From: Micrasema longulum
Taxonomy: Eukaryota; Arthropoda; Insecta; Trichoptera; Brachycentridae
Assembly (NCBI GenBank): GCA_022494885.1
Contig: JAGVSM010004892.1
Coordinates: forward strand, 62,001 to 126,000
DNA length: 64,000 nt
Reading direction: 5' to 3'
Shown here: in pieces, positions 10,789 to 21,548 of the stretch
Layout of the letters: each line of letters opens with the position of its first letter
Numbering within the stretch: position 1 is the stretch's first letter
Notes under the pieces: model-generated
Told to the model about the DNA's origin: nothing
What the model saw: the letters and a program-made list of their open reading frames with translations, nothing else
Databases searched by the model: none
Position numbers and translations under genes: made by a program

Positions 10789-11177
10789 GTATATTTTTTT
10801 ATGACTTTTTATTAAAAACTTAACCGATTGCGCCGTGATTAATTCATTTTAATTAGAATATATTATTAAAATATTCTGTAATTTGTTGATGTTAACGAAA
10901 ATTCTGTCCATTTTTACCCAAATTGAGAGGATACAACAAAAAAAATACAACAAATTAGTAAATAATGTATTCCCCTTCATTATTTTACACGTAAGTCGAT
11001 AATTCATAGTATCTTCACCGTACACAGCGCAACCATAGCGAGCAGCTTTGACAGTTTTATTCCCTCTATTGAACACGAACAAAAGGAGGTGTCGAAAATG
11101 CTCACTTTCGCCCACTCAAAATTCCATTTTAAAGGCTTGTAACCAAATTTAAAAAACATGTAACATTTAAACAAACA

Positions 11178-11422
11178 CTCATTGGTCGGTGCATTTGTTT
11201 ACCGTCCAAGAGGTCTCGGGTTTGATTCCTGACATGGTTGATATGGAGCATTTTTTAAAAAGGGTGTTTTTATGCTAGAATATTTCATAGCTTCTGGACT
11301 GGTACCTGAAGCGCAAGGCTGATCATCTTACCTTCATGTAACAAAAAAAATATCAAGATGCGCTATAATCGGTGTACCAATGCAGTGCATCATGCACCAT
11401 GAGGAAAGGAAATGACGATGAA
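11178..11422 (+). mobile_element. SINE-A copy
   Basis: Degraded A-box region ('tggtcggtgcatttg'), clear B-box region ('gggtttgattcctgac'), body with 'gggtgtttttatgctagaat', and tail 'gtaccaatgcagtgcatcat' ending 'aaatgacgatgaa'. About 245 bp. Confidence 0.75.
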
Positions 11423-11429
11423 AAGCAAA

Positions 11430-12590
11430 CGCAATATCCAGGAGAGCACATTTTTTTTTACTTCTGGTGCTGATATTTAAATTTGGAATAAAACGGACGC
11501 AACTTACTTATGTTTAATAGAGTAACTCGCATTTATGACATACTAAAAACCGCACATTTTACCAACCGCGTCCGACCAGAAGATTTGATCTGAACTCCGC
11601 GCCAACCAGACAACCGCTTACCGTTATACCCGCAACACCCTACCGCGATCTACTATCTGCTATCCGCCGCGCCAACATAGTCATGGGAGAAAGTGAAGTG
11701 ACCCAGAAGCCAGTTTTCTGCCTTTTAGTCAACTGACCAGGATCGATCCGGGAGCTAGGAGATTTAAGCTCTTCCACTAAGAGTCTTAAAGCGCTCCCCA
11801 ATCCTCTTTGCTGAAATTCACCTCTGCGCATGACCACTTGGCCCCTCAAATAAAGATGAGAAAGGATTGATGCATATACAATTTCTTTATGGTGTCAAAA
11901 CATGAACCGCTTACCCCAAAAATGTTATTACGATTTTTTTAAATATCAAAAACATTTTTTACATCACGGTAAAACATTTTTAAATTATAGGTTTTTAATG
12001 TCTATAAACTAATAATAACAATGTTTGTTGAATATTATTTTATATTAAAGATAAGGAGTGTAAATTAAATCATTCGGGAAACATCAATATAATATTATTA
12101 TGGTAATACATATTATCTTTATCTCCGCTGTGGCGCAGATGCAAGTGCAATAAATGAGTAATAAGTAAAAAAGGTCAACACATATTTCGAAATTTTCAAT
12201 TCAAGTTTTCGACTTATTGATTTGAACTTTTATGAGACCATCTTCTTTCTGACTTTCTTCCAGTTTTAGCTCGCTTTTAGTAATTTGCTGCGAATATTAT
12301 TCGTATGAAATACGAACTCCAGGGCCTTAAAAACAATGAGAATTTAACAAAGTTATCTTTGAGTGTCCTTAAAGAAAAACCTATATTTATGTACGAAAAT
12401 GAGTATATTTGCATGAACACTAAAAATATTTATCTTCGTCGGTAACCTATAATTAAACATGTTTAGAAGAAAAACATGTATGCGTGTTCTGCTTTTCATA
12501 CAAAAAAAAATATTTTACTTTGTAGATAAGATTGAAGATAAATGTTAACTTCCCATTGTAATCGGGGCCCAGATGTCTGATTAGAAGAAT
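11430..12590. other. Unassigned DNA with GC-richer block
   Basis: 11560-11850 is markedly richer in GC and non-repetitive. It contains a 69-codon minus-strand frame (11640-11849) without a recognisable domain. The rest is AT-rich with nothing recognised. Confidence 0.4.
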
Positions 12591-12594
12591 AATT

Positions 12595-12715
12595 ATATTG
12601 ATATTCAAAGCATTAACTTTGTAGTCAAACATTTTACTAAATGTTATTAAATATTTGTATATAACCACTTACCGAGTTTTCGATGTCTACCGGTTTCGAG
12701 ACGTACCCGTCTCAT
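12595..12715 (-). repeat. Penelope-like/hammerhead-bearing repeat, unoccupied copy
   Basis: On the minus strand: GTCTC-GAA-ACCGGT-A-GACAT (12705 to about 12683), then 'ggtaagtggttat' and about 70 bp shared with 26848-26911. The 5' half of the ribozyme-like core (CTGACGA) is degraded here. This copy shows the uninterrupted sequence across the point where the RTE element at 26923-28776 inserted in its relative, so it works as an internal empty-site control. Confidence 0.55.
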
Positions 12716-12719
12716 GCAA

Positions 12720-14605
12720 AACCCACTATACACCTTCACCATAGTTGTTGCACAAAAATATAAAACCAACACGTCTACCTACTAATACTAATACCTCAAG
12801 GAATAGTTATGATTTGCTGGCAAAATTTAAATGACTCGATATATTTAAAAAAAAATTAAAATTTAATTATATTTTCGCATTGCGAAAACAATTCATTTCT
12901 ATCCTAAATTGCATAAGTTTCCTTTTGTTATTATTGTTATTAACATATTGCACCAATTCTCATGAAAATTGGTTTTAATTTGTTTTATGAAAAACTAATA
13001 AAGCGCATCCGAGTTACAAATTAACCAAAACCTTAAGAGTCAATCAAATGAGCCTATAAGGACAGATCATTAAAGACCTATGAAGCCGATTGAATAAAGC
13101 CCGAAGAGCCGAATTTACTAGCATGCCTATAGTTGGCGATAGCTGAGTAGTTTATAAATTGACTTGTATAAATTGTGCCCGAATTTCCATATTCGTAAAA
13201 CTTCGTAAATTTAAAATGAGAATTAAAGAATATATTATATAAATACAAGCGGACTCGACAGACATTGTCCTGCCCAAACGTTGGTAAAAGATTTTCTATT
13301 TATTAGTAGGTACCTAGGTACTTGTTTATGGTTATATTCCAAAACATTTTTTTTTTTTTTTTAAATATGGCATTCTTTTTGCAAACACCAAACTCCGGTC
13401 TTCTCACCTACAGAGGGGTGTACTTATGTAGGAATACGATTCTTAAAAATGTATTGAATTAAAAAAAAAATAGTATTATCAAAAATCCAGCAAAAATAAA
13501 TAAATGGGTAAAAAATTAAAAGATATTTAAGAAAAAATCCTGATAGAGATCCACAAAAAACCAATGCTGTTTGTTAACATTCAAAAACAAACTTTTTTCA
13601 TTTACTTTTTTACAGATTAGACTGAAGATTTTAATACCTACGAACACGCACAACGCAAAAATCTTTATTTTTCTGAAAACCGCACGTAAATCGGTTTAGC
13701 CGTTGAGGGGGAGTTCAGTGACATCACACGTAAAAATGAATTATATGTGTTAACATAATTATAAATAATTTAAGACGTCCCAACAGCAACAATTTTTGCG
13801 AATCTTCTCATATCAGAAAATCACCATTTTAGTTAAAAAACGGGCATAGAAATGGGACACATTAATAAAATTGTAATAAAAAAAAACTTTTTTTTAAAAA
13901 TAGCTTGGAAATTATTGCTAGATATCTTAACACAGGTGAGATAGCTAGAAAACACAATTGAGCCATTTTTATAATATACCTTATTTATGTGTGCAATTGT
14001 AAGAACAAAGCTATACTAAATTAAAATTAACGCCAATACTGTCGGCGCTAAAACTAAAAAAACGGGACCACTGCCCGATTTGAAACGTATAAACGGTACA
14101 GACAATTGTTATATATTATTGAATCCGGAAACTTCACACCTTTAATCCCCCTTTTTGACTCTGGGCAGAAAATAAAAATACAGTAGCGTACATTCAGCCC
14201 CCAGGCCATGTAATAATGATTCCTGACCTATGTGAAGCCAAATTTGCACAAGTTTATTGCTCTGACACAGGGTAGGTACTCTCCGTATGTCACGATTTCA
14301 GAAATAATCAGCCATTTAGGTGAAGGCTTTTGTGGCTTCACTAATTAATGTATGGTGATCAACCATTTGGCCTGATTATAATTAAATGTAATCGTCCAAT
14401 AATAATCTGGTTATTCACTACATAATAAATGCTTTACGTTATCATAATAGAATTGTTTTATGAATGTCGTTATGTTAATAAAAGTGTTAAATTAAAAATA
14501 TAGTATTTTAGATACATGTAGCACTAACTTAGTGGTTCATAGTTATATTTTAGAGGCATAAATAAAATAACTTTGTTATGTAAAATACTTTTTTTATTGT
14601 CATAA
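12720..14605. other. Unassigned, mostly unique DNA
   Basis: No coding or repeat relation was found. 14150-14420 is less AT-extreme, with several TAATTA-type homeodomain-like sites, and could be regulatory. That cannot be judged from one sequence. Confidence 0.35.
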
Positions 14606-14612
14606 CCGACTA

Positions 14613-14847
14613 ATTTCGTACATTGCCCTCTTCAAGGTTATATAAAACGCGCCAAAAAGTGAAAGGAAATTTCATAGAAAGAAGAGCTATAAATTCGTAT
14701 GGAGAGAGGACCAGGGCGTATATGCCGTATAAACTCCCTCGCATAGTCAAGAGACTCCCGGACGAAATAAAGAATAGTGATATAAATAAAAACAAAATAA
14801 AATTTGTTTTAAAAATCTTTTTCTTAAATTCTAAGTTGAGTGTGTAA
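14613..14847 (+). pseudogene. LINE RT C-terminal fragment
   Basis: A 70-codon frame ends with ERRAINSYGERTRAYMPYKL, PRIVKRLPDEIKNSD and a K/F-rich tail to a TAA. This is the 'R.F..RA..Y..R......P.I.N.LPDEI' ending common in jockey/CR1-like RTs. About 40 residues of recognisable homology. Everything upstream is missing. Confidence 0.6.
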
Positions 14848-14849
14848 TT

Positions 14850-15883
14850 TTTTTTTTTTAAATGGAGAAACCAAACAGTTTAAAACAGTGTCAAAAAAAG
14901 TGTCTGTTTATTATTTTTTATATATTTCGGTATCAAAAAAGAACTTGATTTAGTTGCATTAAATTTTTTAAACTTTTATTTTATTGATATATTCAAGATT
15001 TTTTTATATTTTTATGCAAACATTATTTTATTGTGTTACCAAAATGTTTAAAGAGAGAAATCCCTGCAAAAAAACTGCTTTTGCAGTTTGGTAGGAATCG
15101 AAAAAATTGTTTACAAGAATGGTTTGGTGAAAAAAAAAATCAATAAAAAAAAAGTTATTTTGTAACCAACGAAGAGGACAACGTTTTTGATTTAAAAAAA
15201 CAAAAATGTTACCGATACAGAAAATTATATTCTTAAAAAAAAATTAAAAAATCGGTTCAGTTTTGAGATGCGGAAAACGGGACAGCGAAATGTTGATTTT
15301 GTCGATTTCAGTTGGTCTAAATCAGTCCGTCGCGTCATGCAGTTGTCTTTTTCGCACTGTGTCGGGAAGGCTGACAAAAAACAATGTTTAAATACCTATT
15401 CGTTAAAAATTTTACCTACCGCTTATTCTCTTGAATAATTTAATCCTTCGGTGCACTACAAATGAAGTCCCAAAATATGGCATAAAAAATGTGGCATATA
15501 AACCATGCAAAGATTTGCCTTTCTGCCATCAAAATATATATTCCAATGTTTTTTCTATGTACCAGTTGCTAGTTTTTTGCCATAAAATATTTTTTCAATT
15601 ACTTACAAATTGTATCGCGAATTAGATATAACTCATATATGTAAATACTAGTTAGTGGATTGAATTGAAGTCTTATTTCGGCTCTCTTAAAAACGTTTGA
15701 ATGTTATTTTCAACGGCTATGGTCCTTTCTGACCACTGAACTATTTTAGTAACATGAAAAAACCGAATGACAAACAATTTTGGAATAAAATCGTAATGTA
15801 GATAAGCATGGAAAGTAAGCAGAAACTAAAACAAACTCAAAATGTATTATTTTAAAGGTTCAAAATATTTATTTGACCAAATG
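14850..15883. other. AT-rich DNA, nothing recognised
   Basis: Homopolymer-rich to 15260, then more complex. No open frame with a recognisable domain and no repeat match elsewhere in the window. Confidence 0.4.
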
Positions 15884-16459
15884 CAGGTATACGTCGTTTT
15901 ACGCCGGGGTTCTGTTCCGAGAGACACCGGCGTATAAAAAAATCGGCGTAAAATGAACACAAATAAAATGGAAAATATGACGTTAGGTTACGTGTCGAAA
16001 TTCTAAAAACCATCTAGTATGTTTATTTAATACATATTCTATATATATGCATTAAATTCGTTTCCAAAATAAATGATAATATCTTAATATAAATAATGAA
16101 TTGTTCATAATAAATATTAACTCACCAGTTCGTCGGTACTAAATTAAATTCTCCTATTTTCTTGAAAAAAACATCCAATTTCATTTGCTTTGATTGTTGC
16201 TTCCTTTCTTTATATAAGTATAAGTTATAGCATAAACTGCAAATATTTTAATATTTTTTGAAATTTCTGTTATAATTAAATAAATAATACAATCATATAT
16301 TTTTATTTTACTTAAAGGAAAACAAAAACTAACTCGAAAACAATTTCACACACTCAATAGGCTGCTCGCGTACACGGTAATAGAAAAAAACAACGTGTAA
16401 ACGTGTATCTGCCAAACGACGGAAAACGACGGAAAACGACGGAAAACGACGTTTACCTG
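15884..16459. mobile_element. 576-bp non-autonomous TIR element
   Basis: Ends are inverted: left CAGGTATACGTCGTTTTACG, right (reversed) CAGGTAAACGTCGTTTTCCG, 21 of the first 23 bases identical. Subterminal 'cggcgta' repeats lie inside the left end. The right end contains four 10-bp repeats of 'gaaaacgacg' (about 16413-16451) that multiply the terminal motif. No transposase. Superfamily not determined because no convincing target-site duplication was seen. Confidence 0.65.
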
Positions 16460-16669
16460 TATTTTCTTTTTTATCAATATTTTCATCACTGGTAATTCAT
16501 TTTTTTAACTATGTATCTTTTTTTTTTTCTTAATTTGTAAATAGCTGTTAAGTATTAATTAGTTTTAAGTACTATATTTTACTTATAACTCCACTTACAT
16601 GTATGTATTTTATTGTATATGCAACTTTTATGTAAATGGCGCCAAGTGCCGTTTATTTCAATTTAGAAA

Positions 16670-16960
16670 AAAATGAATGGAAGGAAAAAATTGAATTGAT
16701 GGCAATTGAAAGAATATAGATATTCAAATATAGCAAAATGGTGATTATTACTAAGTATGTAAAGTGGCCACTTAAACCAGCCAATGACCGGTCATAAACC
16801 CTGTAGATGCCTAGACTTATATATTCTCTTCTGTAAAATGTTCTTCGTGCCTGTTGTAATATTTATGTTAATATGAACAGCTACCTACGGGGTTGAATCC
16901 ACTCCTTGTCTACAAAAATTTAGAAAAACTCAAGACATTGTTGATAAATCTTAAGTACTC
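16670..16960 (-). repeat. Dispersed repeat F copy (long)
   Basis: Reads in reverse: 'gtaaagtggccacttaaacc' (16759), 'ataaaccctgtagatgcc', and the terminal block 'cttgtctacaaaaatttaga' (16906). Contains both halves of F, so it is useful for defining the full element. Confidence 0.6.
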
Positions 16961-16964
16961 ACAT

Positions 16965-18015
16965 AACTTAAAAGTAAACATAAGTAAAAGTTGTATTTTC
17001 TTTTATTTTATTCATTATGGCTCACGAACAATAAACAATACATATGACATTGGTAAAATAATCACAAATTATTATTTTAGATATGGTTAATCAATAACAT
17101 GTGAACACAGCATTCACAAATAAAGAAAAAAAAGTTAATGATTGATTTTTTTAAAATTGGCTGGTTTAATTTAATTCTATGACTGTTATAAAAGTTATTA
17201 CAACAAATTATTACTAACATGTTATTACAAAATTATTTTTATACTCCTTCATCGAAAATTCTGGTTCGAAATGTGCAACAAAAAGGGACCATAATAATTT
17301 GTCTTTATTGCTTAATAATTCATTCGTAATAAAAATTCGTACCCCCAAACTCCTTTCCCAAATGTTTTTTTTCTGTCCCTGTTGAGATGAGATATTGGTC
17401 TTGCTTATCATAACATTTGTCGAGTCAACCAATAAAAAAACTGAGTAGAATAAAATTGTATTTGCTTATAGCCTCAATCGATCAAGACGCTGAATAAAAA
17501 CAACGAAATAAAAGGAAAGCTTTTAGTATAATGTATTGAGTTAACGTAAACGAATCAAGATATCAAGAGCCTGCAAACTCAGCTGCGGATTTCATTCATC
17601 AGTGGTTCTATTTAGCTCCCAAAGCTGTTTAATGCCCGCCAGCATCCCCAATAAACTATCTCTATTCTTTATTCTGGTCCTTCGATCCCGTTTCCCCTAA
17701 TTTCGTTTATTTCCCCGAAGCCGGGATGTCAAGGGAGGCTGGACAATGAAGGTTCGGGACTAGGGACTTATTATTCCTCGCGTAGCGTTGCCCCCAGTTG
17801 AGTTGTGCTAAGACAAGTACTGTAGCATACTAACGCGCGAGCGAACCCGCAGCGAAATGGCCTATGGTCACAAAAAATATCGATAAGTTCGTGATACGAA
17901 GCCAAAAGAAATGCAGGGAAATTTCGCCTTATTGATGTTGAAAAAGGGTTGAAATTAAAAACTATTTATTAATATCAAATTTGAACTAATACGACTTCCT
18001 TTAATTCCATATTTT
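16965..18015. other. Unassigned DNA with GC-richer block at 17500-17880
   Basis: 17500-17880 is unique and unusually GC-rich for this window, with stretches such as 'tttccccgaagccgggatg'. No long open frame crosses it. It could be a conserved regulatory element or an exon fragment. Confidence 0.3.
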
Positions 18016-18060
18016 TATTATGGAAATAAAAGACGATTGATACTTAAATCCAAAATTGGG

Positions 18061-18112
18061 AATATCCAGTGACCTGTTTCATCACTTTCGTGACATCTTC
18101 GAGACTAGTATT
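18061..18112 (-). ncRNA. Hammerhead-like motif (left arm)
   Basis: Minus-strand order: stem I half CTAGT, degraded core CTCGAAGA (one base longer than CTGAAGA), unpaired T, stem II GTCAC-GAAA-GTGAT with a GNRA loop, GAA, ACAGGT, C, stem I half ACTGG. The hexamer has lost perfect self-complementarity. Likely a decayed ribozyme. Confidence 0.4.
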
Positions 18113-18129
18113 TTAAATTTTTTTTTCTC

Positions 18130-18345
18130 TTTCTTATATGACACAAAAATATTTTCCTGTCTATTTATTTTAGGAGCAAAAATTCATAAACATTTCTTGT
18201 ATACCTACGAACAAGCCAGGTCTTTGTGGGATTTTTTTGTTTACTATTCTTACCGTTTATCTGTATTTCGTTGCTGTGCAATTATTCTTCTTTTTTTTAA
18301 TACTCTGTTTTACCTCTAGTGTATATTGGAAAAAAATCAATAAAT
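18130..18345 (+). repeat. Dispersed repeat I, copy 2
   Basis: Homologous to 4285-4505 and 57165-57385. Inserted inside the inverted-repeat element, so it is younger than that element or was captured by it. Ends in an ATAAA-rich tail. Confidence 0.6.
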
Positions 18346-18412
18346 AAAAAATATATATGTTCATTACATGTTTATTTGTTTCGATACATTGAATTTTTTA
18401 ATAAAAATACCA

Positions 18413-18467
18413 TTTTCGAATATGTCGCGAAAGTGATGAAACCGGTCACTGGATATTCCGAATTTGT
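18413..18467 (+). ncRNA. Hammerhead-like motif (right arm)
   Basis: Stem II GTCGC-GAAA-GTGAT, GAA, the self-complementary ACCGGT, C, then ACTGG. The 5' core is degraded (TCGAATAT). Faces away from the left-arm copy. Confidence 0.4.
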
Positions 18468-18609
18468 GGATTTCAGTATCACTCTTTTTTTATTTCTATA
18501 ATAAATTACAATGAACTTCCATTAAGAATTTTCACTTACAAACTTAAATGTTTTATTCAATTTGATTCTTTCATTAGTGCATTAATAAAGTCTAATTTTA
18601 TCACCATAA

Positions 18610-18876
18610 TTATTCCCTTTCTGCACGTAGCGGTGCATAGGACAATGCATTGATACACCAATCGCAGCGTATCTTGATTTTATTGTTGTTTTTTGTTACA
18701 TAAAGGTAAGAGATCAATTTTACGCTTCAGGTGCCAGTCCAAGGACTATGCAATATATCATTGGAAAAATCACGTTTTTATACTTTTTATACTTCATGTC
18801 AAGCATGTTAGGAATCGAACCCGAATTCTGTTGCATGGTAGTCAAACGCGCTGACCATAACACTACGAGGCGGACA
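18610..18876 (-). mobile_element. SINE-A copy
   Basis: The minus-strand head includes 'tagtgttatggtcagcgcg' and the B-box-like 'gggttcgattcctaac'. The body has a small duplication near 'tactttttatacttc'. The tail ends in 'gcagaaagggaataatt'. A 62-codon plus-strand frame here is an antisense shadow. Confidence 0.75.
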
Positions 18877-19002
18877 AATTTACTTAATAAAATTATTCAA
18901 AAAATGCTTTTCTCAATATTTAGTTTAATTACGTAAAATATGTTTAGCAGTTTTGATCGGTGTGCTCCGCGTAATGACTAAGATATATTTTTTGTATACT
19001 TC

Positions 19003-19195
19003 TCGAGAAACAAACCCAGGACCTCAAATATGTGAGGCAAACGCGCCAACTAATGCAAAGGTGGACTTATCTCCACTCAATTCATGTTTTTAGTAGTTTT
19101 ATCTGAAGTAGCCATCGAGTCAAAAACACTCGTCCAGGGTTATGGTTCTATTTCACACACAGAACTGTATTTTTCGTCTGCCTTGACACGGAGAA
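19003..19195 (-). mobile_element. SINE-B 5' half
   Basis: Minus strand: 5' extension ('gaaccataaccctggacgag', 'tgtttttgactcgatgg') and a tRNA-like head ('gttggcgcgtttgcc', 'ggtcctgggtttgtttctcg'). The shared body is missing, so the copy is 3'-deleted. It lies 130 bp from a separate SINE-A copy in the same orientation. Confidence 0.65.
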
Positions 19196-19583
19196 AAAAA
19201 TTGTTAACAAAGAAAGGTTGAAATTGAAAGGATTGAAAATGTTCAACGGAAATTTTTCAAAATCCTAGATTATTAAAACAATAAAACGCTTTACACGTAT
19301 AGCCAATCTACTAAACAAAATGTTTTTTTTACCTTTGAAAACTGACGCACTTTATCGGAATTGTGCTATTTATATTAATTATTAAATAAACAGTAGACTC
19401 TTCAAACCTTATCTCCAAAATGTTAATATCCCCTTTTGCGTTACAAAAAATCAATATTTCTGCCAGTCTGTAGCATTGACTATGCACAACACTCTTTCTT
19501 CTATCGTTTTTGTTCAAATTACAATTTTTTTTTTCATTCATTGATATATTTAACAAGCCCCTTAATTTATTAAAAAATAAAAT

Positions 19584-19900
19584 AAGTCTAGTTCTATCTG
19601 GCTGCGATACAATCCCACTTGCTTTTTAATTATGCACACGCTTACAAAAACCTGAACACTTACTATCACATAAACACACCTGTACATTTACTCGCATACA
19701 AATACACATGTCCACTTACTCTCATACACAAACACGTCCTTTTACATAAGTGTATATGCGGATGCACACATTTCAAAATGTACCACAATTTAATATGTAT
19801 GATTATTATATAGAAACTTCACTGGTTTGTCTTTCAACCTTATCTTAATTATGTAATTTAATAATTATTGTTGACTGCATATCTCTGTTAAATAAATATC
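19584..19900 (+). repeat. Dispersed repeat E, copy 1
   Basis: Homologous to 53674-53855 and 54152-54635. The middle is made of loosely tandem ~30-bp units around 'acacttactctcacac' and 'aaacacac'. The 3' end reads 'ctttcaaccttat' and finishes in 'ctgttaaataaatat'. Class unknown. The one-sided TAAA-type end suggests a retroposon. Confidence 0.6.
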
Positions 19901-19904
19901 TAAA

Positions 19905-20170
19905 TTTATAGCAACAGAGAGAGAAAACATTTTTGAGAAGGAAATATGGAAGTCTATGCATTTACAGGGCTTATGACCTGTCATCGGTAGGTTTAGTGAC
20001 CGCTTTACACACTGTGTAATGTGCTCCATTCTCAAAATTTTTCCTTTTTCGTTGCAACAAATTAAGGTCTAAATTACTCTTGGGAGAAAATCCAGCCTGT
20101 CTGCAAACATTTGGACATACTAAAAAGACATACTAAAAATATTATTTAATAAATATCGTTAAAAAAATTG
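19905..20170. repeat. Dispersed repeat F, inverted pair
   Basis: The plus-oriented F half (19905-20035, 'gggcttatgacctgtcatcg', 'cacactgtgtaatg') is followed directly by a minus-oriented terminal half (20040-20135, 'ttgcaacaaatt', 'ctgtctgcaaacatttgg'). The arrangement is a foldback, like that at 21.6 kb. Confidence 0.55.
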
Positions 20171-20339
20171 TCAATAAAACAAACCTGTTTGAAAAATTTG
20201 TGCCCCACCAAAAAATCTCTAGACTAGTAAGTTTAAATATGTTTGATGAACTTTAAATATTCTACAGCACTTAATATAAATGTTTTGATAGTAGGAATAT
20301 TTGACAAACATCTACAACTTATTTTATTTTTTTCCACAT

Positions 20340-20442
20340 CCACCTCTAAGTGAAGCGTGTGGACATCACCAGACACCTATCGCCAGCCAGCACTCTCGTC
20401 TCCTCCAACGTTAATCCCGCGTTCCTTACTTCTACCGAATAA
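20340..20442 (-). pseudogene. Possible RTE-like C-terminal scrap
   Basis: A minus frame with LTLEETRVLAGDRC resembles the 'LTLEEA..LA.DR..WR' segment near RTE C-termini. Short and without further support. Confidence 0.3.
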
Positions 20443-20718
20443 AGCTGGAAGATCGTCATCGACGGCCTACCAGAACGGCGCGCGACAGTAGCCCTCAGGT
20501 GTGAAGAAGAGGCAGCTTGGATTAAGGCTCTCCTTAGGTATCCACAGAACGCCTCACCCTCAAAAACCCCTCGTTATTGGAAACTGCTGGGTCCGTTCTC
20601 GGACTTCAATGTTAGTTATGAAACCGAACCTTATTATGCCTTATACGAGTATTCTCCTCAAATGCCTTCTCTCAAAACTCAGAAGTTTGGTCTGCTGTTT
20701 AATTATCATTGTATATGA
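20443..20718 (+). CDS. Unassigned 91-codon open frame (no ATG start)
   Basis: Open from the codon after TAA (20440-20442) to TGA at 20716. The composition looks protein-like, including IDGLPERRATVALRCEEEAA and WKLLGPFSDFNVSYETEPYY. GC is higher than in the flanks. I do not recognise a family. No good initiating ATG lies near the start, so it would be an exon or a decayed gene piece. It ends just before an RTE relic that starts near 20749. Confidence 0.3.
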   Translation, partial: SWKIVIDGLPERRATVALRCEEEAAWIKALLRYPQNASPSKTPRYWKLLGPFSDFNVSYETEPYYALYEYSPQMPSLKTQKFGLLFNYHCI

Positions 20719-20739
20719 ACTTAACGAGTTGTGATTGTT

Positions 20740-21168
20740 TTAAAAATATATAGGTGTAGAGGCTCGGACTCTAAAAGTTATTATTATAAACCACCTTGAA
20801 GCATTTGAAATGTAAATTCACCGTAGAATGTTAAGAATATCTTGGACCGATATGATAACCAACAATGAAGTATTACGTAGAGCCAATACTAATAGAGAAC
20901 TATTCACTACTGTTAAGCTCCGTAAGATTTCATATTTTAGCCATATGTTGAGAGGTGATAAATGTGCCATACTTCAGCTTGTCGTAAAGGGGAAGATCGA
21001 GGGACGTAGAGGGGTCGGAAGAAAACAGCTTTGCTGGTTTCAAAACATCCGAGCATGGACCAGGATTATTACTGTGGAGGAGCTGTTTCAGGATAGGAAA
21101 GCTTTCTCCCAAGTGATCGTCAACGTCTTAACCCGACATGACACGTGAAGAAGAAGAAGACAACAATA
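20740..21168 (+). pseudogene. 5'-truncated RTE-clade LINE (C-terminus)
   Basis: The frame from about 20749 reads GVEARTLKV...LEAFEM, a stop where W is expected, IHRRMLRISWTD, ...RKISYFSHMLRGDK, GKIEGRRGVGRKQLCW, ...VEELFQDRKAF, and stops at 21146. These are the canonical RTE/BovB-type C-terminal blocks. A (GAA)n-like tail follows (21150-21162). No RT or endonuclease domain remains. Confidence 0.85.
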
Positions 21169-21548
21169 TATTGTTTATTGTTTGAATAAGGTTATTCCGT
21201 TTATACTTGGTTGATGTTCCATTATCAAAATTTTAAAAAATAAGCGTTCATAAATCTTTCAATATTAATAAAATGCCAGGTTCACCTTGGTAATAAAATA
21301 TCTAAAATGACACGTGTGATTTCACAACCCCGAAACACGTGTCGCGTCGAATTATGATTGATGTTGTTTGATATTTTAACCGAAAATAGATTTTTTTATG
21401 ACTTATACCGGAGGTGATAGAGGGTGGTTTTACATCCTCTTCGTTATCAGGTAGTGGAGTAACGTAAATAATGGAGACTGCCAAACTAGATATTTCACAT
21501 ACATGTTTATGAAGATATATTTACCAAGGAATTTTAATATAGGTCTAT

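Larger units (their letters stand above)
18019..18501. mobile_element. 483-bp inverted-repeat element with opposed hammerhead-like ends
   Basis: The left arm (18019-18112) and right arm (18413-18501) are about 85-bp inverted repeats. Each arm carries a core of the type GAAGAT - GTCGC/GCGAT hairpin - GAA - ACCGGT - C - ACTGG, pointing outward. The interior holds a copy of repeat I (18130-18345). The arms also match 55823-55917 and, more weakly, 43609-43757. Confidence 0.7.
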
